DNA of 64,000 nt from NCBI RefSeq assembly GCF_019236475.1, contig NZ_JAFAIX010000004.1, forward strand, positions 124,001 to 188,000. The letters are read 5' to 3'. The notes under the pieces were generated by a model. It searched no databases and was not told where the DNA came from. It saw nothing but the letters and a program-made list of their open reading frames with translations. This stretch comes from Chitinophaga sp. GTDB lineage: Bacteria; Bacteroidota; Bacteroidia; Chitinophagales; Chitinophagaceae. The translations under genes and the position numbers were made by a program. This document shows, in pieces, positions 35,401-44,106 of this stretch. The number at the start of each line of letters is the position of its first letter. The first letter of the stretch is position 1.

Positions 35401-37710
35401 ATGAACATGAATCTTTGGCGTTTTACGGTGGTAGCCCTTTTATGCGGTAGTGGTTTGGTGCATGCCCAAGAAAAAGGGAATCACTTCCTCAACACATTAC
35501 ATGGCGCATTCCGAGTTAGTATCTGCCAGTATAATGGAACTACTTTATTGTCTGAGCAAGCATTTCAGGATGGTCAATTACATACCGCTGGTAGTGATTG
35601 GCGCCTAAAAATAGAGGCTTCTCCAGGTGACAATGGCGTTATGGATGTAACAGCCGTTTGTAAACTGGAACGGGGCAGTGCTACACAGAGCGCCGTTAAA
35701 TTATCCATTGATTTTGGCCACTGGAGTGATCAGCATTATGTATTGGTACCAGCATCTGTTTATAACGGTAACCGCTATCGCAGCATAGGAAATGGATATA
35801 ATCCTGATTATCCTCGGGATATGTATTACAATCCTACTGTTCCGTTGACGATTTCCAACAATCCTCGCTTCTCTACCGAAAAAGGTCAACCTTCCACAAT
35901 AGCTTTACAAACGGGCAATGCGGCCACACCTGCTGTATGTTTTTATGCCCCGGAAGAAAAGAAAGGCTTTATCCTGCTGACCACACAGCAAACAGTTGTA
36001 GGGAATAGTGGCATGACCCTCACTGAAAATGCGGCAAAGGACAGTTGCTCCTTGTCCTTGACAGCGCCGGCCATGCGAAAACTAGCCGCCGGCTTCGGCG
36101 ACTTCCACGCCAGCGGCGATCATGCGCCGGATTGGAAAGTGGGTGATGAGGTCACCTTACATTTCCGCATGTATGTGTTGAATGATGTGGCAGGTATTCC
36201 AGGATTGTTACAACGCTTCTTGCAAGTGAGAAAAGACCTGAGTGGTCCTAATGCTCCGAGAAACATATTGCCCATGAGTAAACTGTTGCAAAGCGCTACA
36301 GATATATGCAAGGGGAATTTCATAGAAGTAAAAACGGGCGCTTATTATAAGCCAGAAAATAATAATGATTTCCAATTGGGATGGGTGAGTGGTATGATCA
36401 ATACCTATCCGATGCTGGCCTTGAATGAGGAAAAGGAAAGAATCCGTGTAGGCCGGGAACTGGATTTTATTGTAGAAAAGCTCCAAGGCAAGAGTGGTTA
36501 TTTCTATGGCGGGATCACTGCGGATGGCGTATTGCGTCCGGAGAAAATGAGCCCTGCATTTCCAGAACCACAGGCGATGGTGAGGAAGAATGGCGATGTG
36601 TTATTCTGGATGATGAAACACCTGTTGCTGTTAAAGGCGCAGGGATATAGCCAAATGATTAAACCAGCGTGGGAGACAGCCGCCCGCCGACTAGCAGGTG
36701 CTTTTGCAGCTACCTGGACAAAACATGGTGAATTCGGACAATATGTAGCTCCTGCAACAGGAGAGATAGCAGTATATAATTCAACAGCGGGGGCCATTGT
36801 TCCAGCAGGTTTGCTGATGGCTTCCCATTATTTCCACGTTAAGGCTTGGACGGAGATAGCTGAAAAAGCGTCCGCCTTTTATTACCTCCGGGATGTAGCG
36901 AAACAGGGCCTGACAGGCGGCGATTGTGGGGATATCTCACAGGATGCCAACTCAGAATCGGCTTTTGGTTTTCTAGAGTCGGTGATGGCCATGTACAATT
37001 ATTCAGGGCAGCAACGCTGGATAAAAATGGCAGAAACACAGGCTGCGCTGTGTGCCACATGGGTACTGTCTTACGACCCTGTTTTCCCCTCCGGGAGCGC
37101 TATCCACCAATTGAATAGTCATATGGCCGGTGCTGTATGGGCCAGTATTCAAAATAAGCATGCTGCGCCAGGTATCTGTACTTCCTCTGGAGATGCATTA
37201 TTCAAACTCTTCAGAGCTACCGGCAATAAATTATATGCGGATCTTATCCGCGATATCCAACATGCACATGCGGAAGCCGTGAATATGCCAGGACACCTGA
37301 CTACTAATAATCTGATTGGTTCCTCTATGGAGCGTATCCAGCCTAGTGATGCGGAAGGAAAAGAGAGTATCGGTAATTTCATCAATACCCGCAACTCCTG
37401 GACAGAAACCGCCGGTATGCTGATGGCATTGGAAATTCCAGGGATCTATATTAACACAGATAAAAAAGAGATCTACACGTTTGATCATGTAACGGCTAAG
37501 GTGGAATCGGCAGATCAATCACAAATAATCATCTCTGTTACCAATCCAACATCCTACAATGCATCCGTGTCAATAATGGCGGAAAACAGTCGACAGGCTG
37601 GTATTCCATTGGCTTATACGGCATTCCTTAACTGGCCACATGTGGCGGTGAATGCAGGACAAACGGTGAAATTCTTGGTTACCCCTAAAGGTAAAGTCAT
37701 AGTGCAGTAA
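35401..37710 (+). CDS. Large secreted protein, probable alpha/alpha-barrel carbohydrate enzyme
   Basis: The protein has 769 residues with a signal peptide (about 1-23, GLVHAQ). The N-terminal third (about 30-270) is beta-rich. The middle (about 290-650) has helical pairs spaced like an (alpha/alpha)6 barrel (AWETAARRLAGAFAATWTKHGEFGQYV, WTEIAEKASAFYYLRDVAKQGL, WIKMAETQAALCATWVLSYD). The last 100 residues are a beta-sandwich. This layout occurs in glycoside hydrolases and lyases acting on polysaccharides, but no family signature is clear to me. Aromatic and acidic residues cluster at WVSGMINTYP and GGDCGDISQDANSE. The divergent AraC gene is the likely regulator. Confidence 0.65.
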   Translation: MNMNLWRFTVVALLCGSGLVHAQEKGNHFLNTLHGAFRVSICQYNGTTLLSEQAFQDGQLHTAGSDWRLKIEASPGDNGVMDVTAVCKLERGSATQSAVKLSIDFGHWSDQHYVLVPASVYNGNRYRSIGNGYNPDYPRDMYYNPTVPLTISNNPRFSTEKGQPSTIALQTGNAATPAVCFYAPEEKKGFILLTTQQTVVGNSGMTLTENAAKDSCSLSLTAPAMRKLAAGFGDFHASGDHAPDWKVGDEVTLHFRMYVLNDVAGIPGLLQRFLQVRKDLSGPNAPRNILPMSKLLQSATDICKGNFIEVKTGAYYKPENNNDFQLGWVSGMINTYPMLALNEEKERIRVGRELDFIVEKLQGKSGYFYGGITADGVLRPEKMSPAFPEPQAMVRKNGDVLFWMMKHLLLLKAQGYSQMIKPAWETAARRLAGAFAATWTKHGEFGQYVAPATGEIAVYNSTAGAIVPAGLLMASHYFHVKAWTEIAEKASAFYYLRDVAKQGLTGGDCGDISQDANSESAFGFLESVMAMYNYSGQQRWIKMAETQAALCATWVLSYDPVFPSGSAIHQLNSHMAGAVWASIQNKHAAPGICTSSGDALFKLFRATGNKLYADLIRDIQHAHAEAVNMPGHLTTNNLIGSSMERIQPSDAEGKESIGNFINTRNSWTETAGMLMALEIPGIYINTDKKEIYTFDHVTAKVESADQSQIIISVTNPTSYNASVSIMAENSRQAGIPLAYTAFLNWPHVAVNAGQTVKFLVTPKGKVIVQ

Positions 37711-37744
37711 TTCGGCCCTTATACGGATATTAGGCCGGATGCTG

Positions 37745-38569
37745 TCAACTATGACATATAAAAACGGGTTGGTTAGTCATTCGTAAAATAGGGGTAGCAT
37801 GACTACTCTTCAGCATATTGGAAATGGTACTTCTGCCATAAGCGCCCATCACCAAAAATGCATTCTTTTTATTCAATACATATTCCAATAGCTCTGTTTT
37901 AACGATGCCTTTCCTTTCTGTAAAATCAACCTGATTATAATGTTCACGCAACCATTCCTTTAATTGGTGTTTTTCTTCCGCAGTGACGGTATGTTCATTG
38001 TTTACAGTAATGATGTTAACTGGTTGCTGAGAAAATTGAGGAAAGAGATGTGTGAATTGCTTAATCGCAAGAATAGCAGAGGGGTGTCCATCGTAGGCAA
38101 AGATAATTTGTTCAATTCCTTCAAAGCCAACCGGTGTAATAATCACCGGACATGCAGCCTCCATCAATAAATGCTGGACTAATTTTGTAGGAATAGATTC
38201 TTGCTGATTTTCAAACGATAATTCAGCATCTATTAGTAGCAAATCTGCATATTTACTTTCTTTAACGATCTCATACAAGGGAATGCCCCTATCGCGGTGA
38301 ATAATACTGCTTATACCCCTGCTTTCACAGGCAGTTTTGAACAGTTGTATATTTTCTTCACAACATTTTGTTTTAATATCGTGTACCGCCATGTGGGTGG
38401 GGGCACCGGCGATCTCCTTTAATTTACTGGAGGCTCTACCCTCATATTCCATGTTCTCTAGGAAAACGCCAGTTAGCTTTGAATGGGTAAGATTACATAA
38501 AAAGGTCGCAAAGTCAAGCGCCTGTTCATTTATAGCCATTGCATCTGTTACAAATAAAATCTTTTCCAT
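37745..38569 (-). CDS. Universal stress protein with tandem UspA domains
   Basis: The best start is MEKILFVTDAMAINEQALDF at 38569; the longer frame from 38653 adds 28 residues that do not fit the family. The product has about 274 residues. The first UspA domain (about 1-145) and the second (about 146-274) keep the ATP-loop pattern only in the second (VMGAYGRSTISNMLKSSHATPIL). It is divergent from a PfkB-type sugar kinase across a gap holding a 21-bp dyad. It shares its architecture with the protein at 12692. Confidence 0.9.
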   Translation of the reverse strand: MEKILFVTDAMAINEQALDFATFLCNLTHSKLTGVFLENMEYEGRASSKLKEIAGAPTHMAVHDIKTKCCEENIQLFKTACESRGISSIIHRDRGIPLYEIVKESKYADLLLIDAELSFENQQESIPTKLVQHLLMEAACPVIITPVGFEGIEQIIFAYDGHPSAILAIKQFTHLFPQFSQQPVNIITVNNEHTVTAEEKHQLKEWLREHYNQVDFTERKGIVKTELLEYVLNKKNAFLVMGAYGRSTISNMLKSSHATPILRMTNQPVFICHS

Positions 38570-38609
38570 AAAAGATATGCTTTGTTGTAAAAGTAGTCCA
38601 CCCGCCGTT

Positions 38610-38630
38610 TGACAACTATGATAATTGTCA
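38610..38630. promoter_or_regulatory. 21-bp near-palindrome in the stress-protein/pfkB gap
   Basis: The outer arms TGACAA (38610-38615) and TTGTCA (38625-38630) are exact inverted repeats. The inner bases are also mostly symmetric, with 18 of 21 positions matching the reverse complement. It lies 41 bases before the stress-protein start. An operator role is likely by shape; the regulator is unknown. Confidence 0.45.
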
Positions 38631-38729
38631 GGGTACTTTGTGATTTTAAGCAAAGGTTTTCATAAAATAGCCTGATAATAATCATGCTGTTTTATGAGGT
38701 TGGACAACTGACATGCTGAACAATAAAAG

Positions 38730-38737
38730 TACCTTTG
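38730..38737 (+). promoter_or_regulatory. Possible -7 promoter element for the sugar kinase
   Basis: TACCTTTG matches the Bacteroidota -7 consensus TAnnTTTG, 36 bases before the kinase start. The nearest upstream TTG is 27 bases away, longer than usual, so the match is incomplete. Confidence 0.4.
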
Positions 38738-38773
38738 AAGGGAGATTATTATTGATCCTAAATAACCTTAAAT

Positions 38774-39715
38774 ATGTCTTTAATAACTACGGTGACATTC
38801 AATCCCGCTATTGATAAAAGTGTAACGGTTTCTGCCCTGGTACCAGAGAAAAAGTTGAAGTGTACCGCTCCGGTATTTGAGCCGGGTGGAGGAGGTGTGA
38901 ATGTGGCAAGGGCCATTAAGAAACTGGGTGGAGAAGCAACGGCTGTTTATATGGCTGGAGGGTATACAGGGAATTTTTTTAATTCCTTATTAGATGCGGA
39001 AGCTGTTCCCTATATGATGGTTCCGATCTCATCCCATACCCGGGAGAATCTGATTGTAATGGATCAATCTACTGGGTTACAGTATCGTTTTGGAATGCCT
39101 GGTCCGGTGGTGAGCCTTCAGGAGTTTGATAATTGTCTGGATATTATCCGGCATATCAACACCTCTTGGTTGGTTGTAAGTGGAAGTCTGCCCGCAGATG
39201 CGCCACCGGAGATATATAGCACCATTGTTACTATTGCGAAAGAAAGAGGCATCAAATGTATTGTAGATACCTCAGGCGCGGCCCTTAAAGCAGCGGTGGA
39301 AGTGGGTGTATATCTGATTAAACCAAATTTGTCGGAGTTAAGTTTCTTGGTGGGAAAGGAATCATTATTGGGTAATGAAGTGGCCATTGCTGCAAAAGAG
39401 ATCATTGCAACTGGTGGGTGTGAAGTAGTGGTGGTTTCTTTGGGGCCGGCAGGAGCCATGGTGGTTACCGACAAGTTGATACAAACCATCGCGGCGCCGA
39501 CTGTAAAATGCTGCAGCACAGTGGGGGCTGGTGATTGCATGGTAGCCGGTATCGTAGATAGCCTTGCTCGAGGCAAAGATATAGTTGACGCTGTTCGATA
39601 TGGTGTGGCCTGTGGAACTGCCGCCACATTGAATCCAGGTACTGCATTGTTTAAATTGGAGGATCTACAGTTATTATACAAGAATATGCGCCTGGCTGAT
39701 CACCTGCAATATTAA
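38774..39715 (+). CDS. PfkB-family kinase, probable 1-/6-phosphofructokinase type
   Basis: This 313-residue ribokinase-fold enzyme begins ITTVTFNPAIDKSVTV, as in fructose-1-phosphate kinase, tagatose-6-phosphate kinase and PfkB. FEPGGGGVNVARAIKKLGG supplies the substrate glycines and STVGAGDCMVAGI the anion hole with the catalytic Asp. The order and length fit phosphofructokinase II. Linkage to a universal stress protein gene recalls stress- or hypoxia-induced glycolytic kinases in other bacteria. That functional link is inference from the shared gap. It phosphorylates a sugar phosphate in the cytoplasm. Confidence 0.9.
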   Translation: MSLITTVTFNPAIDKSVTVSALVPEKKLKCTAPVFEPGGGGVNVARAIKKLGGEATAVYMAGGYTGNFFNSLLDAEAVPYMMVPISSHTRENLIVMDQSTGLQYRFGMPGPVVSLQEFDNCLDIIRHINTSWLVVSGSLPADAPPEIYSTIVTIAKERGIKCIVDTSGAALKAAVEVGVYLIKPNLSELSFLVGKESLLGNEVAIAAKEIIATGGCEVVVVSLGPAGAMVVTDKLIQTIAAPTVKCCSTVGAGDCMVAGIVDSLARGKDIVDAVRYGVACGTAATLNPGTALFKLEDLQLLYKNMRLADHLQY

Positions 39716-39771
39716 ATCTATAGCTATTACAATGGCTGCTATTTTATAGCAAACGTTTTCATTTGAAGGAT

Positions 39772-40470
39772 TTATCTCCGCTCTACCCATTCATTCACCA
39801 ATTTCCGATAAGTTTCGCCAATAGGTAAGAAGGTACCATCTGCCATTTGGATTTGATTGCCTTCAATCACTTTTATTTTATTCAGTGGAATGATATAAGA
39901 GCGGTGGATACGGACAAAATGTTGCTGTGGCAGCTTCTCCAGGATATCTTTCATATTTTCCAGTACCATGATTTTTTCATCAACGGTATGGATGCGGATA
40001 TAATCCTTCAACCCTTCAATGTACAGGATGGAATCCGGAGAAATTTTATAGTGTTTGCGATCTGCTTTTACAAACAGGAAATGGTTTATGTCTTGTTGTT
40101 GAAACGTTTGCTGCCAGCGGTTATACTTCTCAATACTTTGATAGAACCGATTGAAGGTAACCGGTTTCAACAGGAAGTCGATCACATGAAACTGATATGC
40201 ATCCAGTGCATATTGGGGATAGGCGGATGTGATGATGAAGTTATGCTTTTGATTGAAAAGTTGCATCAATTCTATGCCTGTTAGTTGTGGCATTTGAATA
40301 TCCAAGAAGATGATATCTACTGTTTCTTTGTGCAATATCTCCATTGCTTTGTACACATCACTATCGGCGTATAGTACGTTGAGCTGAGGAACCTTTGAGG
40401 CATAGTCGGCAATTAGTCTCACCGCAAATGGTTCATCATCCAATATGATACAATTTATTCTATTCTTCAT
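39772..40470 (-). CDS. LytTR-family response regulator
   Basis: The protein has 232 residues. The receiver domain (about 5-120) has the acidic pair DDEP (11-14) and phospho-acceptor D57 in IIFLDIQMP. The C-terminal LytTR DNA-binding domain (about 135-230) carries KHYKISPDSILYIEGLKDYIRIH and FVRIHRSYIIPLNKIKVIEGNQI. It overlaps the sensor kinase gene by one base, forming an operon. The TonB-dependent receptor gene divergent from this pair is its likely target. Confidence 0.95.
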   Translation of the reverse strand: MKNRINCIILDDEPFAVRLIADYASKVPQLNVLYADSDVYKAMEILHKETVDIIFLDIQMPQLTGIELMQLFNQKHNFIITSAYPQYALDAYQFHVIDFLLKPVTFNRFYQSIEKYNRWQQTFQQQDINHFLFVKADRKHYKISPDSILYIEGLKDYIRIHTVDEKIMVLENMKDILEKLPQQHFVRIHRSYIIPLNKIKVIEGNQIQMADGTFLPIGETYRKLVNEWVERR

Positions 40471-41528
40471 TATAGGTTAATTAACAGTTCGGCGGTAAAA
40501 TATTTTTGATCATTGGTGAGGTGCAATTGATGCTCGTTTGGATAGTGGATTTCTAATCTCCTTTTGAGATTGTCCAGTCCGATTCCTCCTAGTTTATCCT
40601 TTTTCTGTGTACCAATTTCATTGGCTATCTTAAAAGTAATCTGTTGTTTATTGGCGGTAAGCCTGATATCTATTGGGTTTTCACTAGAAGTGGTGCCATG
40701 TTTCAGGGCATTCTCCACTAATGGCGACAATACATACGGTGGAATTTCGATGTACTCGCTATCCACCTCGCTGATAAAATTAATGAAACCAGTTTCTTGG
40801 TGTCGTAGTTGTTCCAGTTCTATATAGGCTTTGATGTAATTGATTTCATCGGATAAATTGATTTTTTCCTTTTGTGACTCATAGGTGGTGAAACGCATTA
40901 CCTGGCTTAGCTTTTCAATCGCTGGTAAAGATTTATCAGATTGAAAATATACCATGGAATAGATATTGTTGAGGGTATTGAATACGAAATGTGGATTGAT
41001 CTGTGCTTTCAGGAATTTAATTTCTGTATTCTTATTTTCTTCCAGGATGGCCTTATTGTACTCCAGCAGTCGAATGAAATAAATTCCCCACCAGAGAAAA
41101 GAACTGAAAATAATAGGCATACTACTATACTGTAGATTATCGAATAGATAGTTCAGGAAGCTAGGTTGGGTATAATTTATCCTGTTAAATAGAATCTCCG
41201 TGATCACCTGCTCTATCAGCCACCGCATGCCCGTAAAAAACAGGTAGGAAACACAAATGCCTGCCAGCAGCCTTTTCCACTGGAATACGGACTTGAAAAC
41301 CTGCTTCATTACAATCAAATAATGAAAATAGAAGGTGGCAATAAACACCACCACATAAGTCATGTAAAACAGATCAGGTTTGGAAAACTGTGCATACATC
41401 GGGTTCTTTACGAAAGTAAAATAGGCCGTTAGTATCCAGAAGATACCATGAATCATCCCTTCCTTTTTCCGTGATAATGTACCCTTGTATTGCATTGAAT
41501 CCTTTTTTACAAAGTTATTCAATTTCAA
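40470..41528 (-). CDS. LytS/YehU-type sensor histidine kinase
   Basis: The protein has 352 residues with four hydrophobic segments in the first 155 residues, then a short coiled coil and a His_kinase domain. The phospho-acceptor H180 lies in AQINPHFVFNTLNNI, and the ATPase region has SPLVENALKHGT and GIGLDNLKRRLEIHYP. There is no separate sensing domain beyond the membrane part. A start at Met12 (41495) is possible. It is co-transcribed with the LytTR regulator. The divergent receptor gene begins 105 bases away. Confidence 0.93.
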   Translation of the reverse strand: MKLNNFVKKDSMQYKGTLSRKKEGMIHGIFWILTAYFTFVKNPMYAQFSKPDLFYMTYVVVFIATFYFHYLIVMKQVFKSVFQWKRLLAGICVSYLFFTGMRWLIEQVITEILFNRINYTQPSFLNYLFDNLQYSSMPIIFSSFLWWGIYFIRLLEYNKAILEENKNTEIKFLKAQINPHFVFNTLNNIYSMVYFQSDKSLPAIEKLSQVMRFTTYESQKEKINLSDEINYIKAYIELEQLRHQETGFINFISEVDSEYIEIPPYVLSPLVENALKHGTTSSENPIDIRLTANKQQITFKIANEIGTQKKDKLGGIGLDNLKRRLEIHYPNEHQLHLTNDQKYFTAELLINL

Positions 41529-41633
41529 AAAGATGTTTAATCGGGTTCGTAGAAAAACGAACGGGGTTTGTCGATAAAAGTGGTGAAAGGCATTTATTCC
41601 ATAGAGTTTTGTGCCCTACTTAATTCACGACAT

Positions 41634-44009
41634 ATGAAGCGAATCACCTTGTTACTGCTGGCATTCTTATATATTTCCCATGTGTTTGGCCAACAATTTT
41701 CTATTAAAGCCCAACTTGTCAATCAGCGCAAAGAGCCTATGGCGTTTGTGTATATCGGTTTAATGCAGGATAGCGTTCCGGTTCAGCAAGTGTTGACGGA
41801 TACCCTTGGCCGTTTCTCCGTGAAAGCCGGAAAAGGCCATTATCGCTTGCTGGTGAAGCAATTTGGAAAAGAGTGCCTGAACAGGGACATTGAACTGGAC
41901 AAGCATATGGACTTGGGTGTCATCGAAGTACAGGAGGCCACGGAGCTGCAAGGGGTTACTATCGCTTCTCGAAAAAAGCTGGTAGAGCAAAAGGTAGACA
42001 GGCTGGTCTTCAACGTGGAGAAAGCCATTATGCCCACTGGTGGTACCGCTTTAGATGCGCTGAAGGCTACTCCCGGCCTCCGGGTACAACAGGAAACGGT
42101 GTCTATTGTAGGGAAAGGCGAAGTGTTGGTCATGATTGATGACCGCCTGCAAAGAATGTCGCAGGAAGACCTGACCACTTTCCTGAAATCCATTCCTGCG
42201 GATAATATCCAGCGCATAGAAGTGATTACCGCGCCTCCTGCACAATATGACGCAGAGGGCAATAGTGGCCTGATAAACATTAAATTGAAACGCGCCAGGG
42301 CAAACTCCTGGGATGCTACCATTGGCGCTACTTATAACCAGAAAACCTACGCCGGTGGCAGCTTACAGGGACTGTTTAATTACAACCGTAATCGTGTCTC
42401 CCTACAAATATCATTGAACAAGGGAAAACAACAGCTATTGACCACCACAGACGAAGAGATATTTTATGCGCATGAATTATGGAAACAGCATGTCAGTAAC
42501 AAATCCCAGAGTGATGTACTGAGTGCAGGAGTGGGGATAGATTATAAGATTTCCGATAAGTGGTCCACAGGTGTAAAGTACCTGGGTAGTTTTACGGATC
42601 GCACATCTAATAATCAGCCTTTTACTGCCCGTATTGGGGAAGCCGACAGTTACATTAGCTCCGATGCAAATGCCGCGAATAAACCGGCCATGAATGCGGT
42701 TAACTGGCATCATACGATTGCATTGGATTCCCAGGGTAGGAAAGTTAGTGTGGATGTTGATTTTTTCAATTATCGGAAAAAGGATGATCGTTTTTATGCG
42801 GGAAATGAGTTGGATCGAAACAAGGTTATTATTCCTGGCAGTTTCTTTGCTGCCAACAATGCAAATAGCAATAAAATTGACAATTTTTCAGGTAAGGTGG
42901 ATATTTCTCTTCCCTATAAATGGGCGAATATGAATGTGGGAACTAAAGCTTCCTATACCAATACCAATAACGATTTGGTGGTATACGATTATCATACAGG
43001 AAATCCTGTTTTGAATACAGATCAGTCCAATATTTTTAATTACAAAGAGTATAATGAGGCCTTCTATTTTTCTGGGAGTAAGAAAATAAATAGTTTTTGG
43101 GAGACACAAGTCGGTCTGCGCCTAGAGGCCACTCAAACCAAGGGTTACAGTCAAAATCTGAAACAGACTAACGTGAATGAATATATTAAACTGTTCCCAA
43201 CCGCTTATCTGACCTATGTGCCGAATGAAAATAACAGTCTATCGCTTAATTACAGTCGCAGGATACGCAGGCCGGATTTCGACTACTTGAATCCTTTCGT
43301 AATCCGCACCAGTCCTTATTTTTATTCGGAGGGGAATCCGTTTTTAAAACCATCTTACATTGATAATATTGAGCTGTCTTATGTGAGAAAGCAGCAATGG
43401 GTGAATTCCATTTACTATTCGCGTGTAACGGACTTCGGGCAGGAATTATCTATCGTGGATAGTGTTACTAATATCACGCGACAAACCCCATTAAACTACG
43501 CCAATACTTACCAGGTAGGATTTTCCACTTATTATAATTTCAATAAATGGGGATGGTGGAATAGCGCTACTGGCTTTAATGTCAACTATCAGCATGTAGG
43601 CTCCAAGACAGGTTTTATCCAATCTACAGATGGATATAACGGCTATTGCTATACGAATAATGATTTTACGCTGAATAAAACAAAAACCGTTTTTTTCAGC
43701 ATCAATTATGCCTTGCAGTTACCTGGGCGTTATCAGATCTTCCAGATTTCCACACTGCATATGCTGGATGTATCCATGAAGTTTTTACTGGCCAATAAAA
43801 AGTTGTCTGTTACAGTTACTGGTGAGGATCTGCTGAATGCGCAGCGTCCGTTGATAGCTTATTATTCCAATGGTATTAAGAATACAGTACGCAGTTATGG
43901 GGATACAAGAGGATTTCGGATAGCGCTGAGTTACAAGCTGGGAAAGAATTTGGTGGCCTTTAAACAGAGAGATTTCGGTAATGAAGAGGAGCGAAATAGG
44001 GCGAATTAG
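41634..44009 (+). CDS. TonB-dependent-receptor-like outer-membrane beta-barrel protein
   Basis: The likely start is Met at 41634, MKRITLLLLAFLYISHVFGQQ, a clean signal peptide; an upstream in-frame ATG at 41568 adds 22 non-signal residues. The mature order is a carboxypeptidase-regulatory-like domain (about 20-100), a plug (about 110-220, LDALKATPGLRVQQETVSIVGKGEVLVMIDD) and a large barrel (OMP_b-brl_3 type) with YLTYVPNENNSLSLNYSRRIRRPDFDYLNPF. Unlike the SusC proteins here, it has no STN domain or SusD partner. Divergent LytS/LytR genes suggest two-component control. The substrate is unknown. Confidence 0.9.
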   Translation: MKRITLLLLAFLYISHVFGQQFSIKAQLVNQRKEPMAFVYIGLMQDSVPVQQVLTDTLGRFSVKAGKGHYRLLVKQFGKECLNRDIELDKHMDLGVIEVQEATELQGVTIASRKKLVEQKVDRLVFNVEKAIMPTGGTALDALKATPGLRVQQETVSIVGKGEVLVMIDDRLQRMSQEDLTTFLKSIPADNIQRIEVITAPPAQYDAEGNSGLINIKLKRARANSWDATIGATYNQKTYAGGSLQGLFNYNRNRVSLQISLNKGKQQLLTTTDEEIFYAHELWKQHVSNKSQSDVLSAGVGIDYKISDKWSTGVKYLGSFTDRTSNNQPFTARIGEADSYISSDANAANKPAMNAVNWHHTIALDSQGRKVSVDVDFFNYRKKDDRFYAGNELDRNKVIIPGSFFAANNANSNKIDNFSGKVDISLPYKWANMNVGTKASYTNTNNDLVVYDYHTGNPVLNTDQSNIFNYKEYNEAFYFSGSKKINSFWETQVGLRLEATQTKGYSQNLKQTNVNEYIKLFPTAYLTYVPNENNSLSLNYSRRIRRPDFDYLNPFVIRTSPYFYSEGNPFLKPSYIDNIELSYVRKQQWVNSIYYSRVTDFGQELSIVDSVTNITRQTPLNYANTYQVGFSTYYNFNKWGWWNSATGFNVNYQHVGSKTGFIQSTDGYNGYCYTNNDFTLNKTKTVFFSINYALQLPGRYQIFQISTLHMLDVSMKFLLANKKLSVTVTGEDLLNAQRPLIAYYSNGIKNTVRSYGDTRGFRIALSYKLGKNLVAFKQRDFGNEEERNRAN

Positions 44010-44018
44010 GCTGTGGGA

Positions 44019-44064
44019 TTGAGCCATACGACAAAGTAAATTTGAGCTATACAACAAAATGAAA
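44019..44064. repeat. Imperfect 23-bp tandem direct repeat upstream of the aldehyde dehydrogenase
   Basis: Two copies (44019-44041 and 44042-44064) share 18 of 23 bases, both beginning TTGAGC and containing ATAC-ACAAA. They end 42 bases before the dehydrogenase start. Two-turn spaced direct repeats are typical AraC-family operators, and an AraC gene follows the dehydrogenase. Confidence 0.5.
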
Positions 44065-44106
44065 GTGGAGATCTAACCGGAAATTTGTACTGTAAAAACA
44101 AAGCAT

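Noticed and set aside
37743..37756. TGTCA-N4-TGACA inverted repeat as an operator
   Set aside because: It covers the last codons and stop of the stress-protein gene between convergent genes, far from any start; chance or a weak terminator part.
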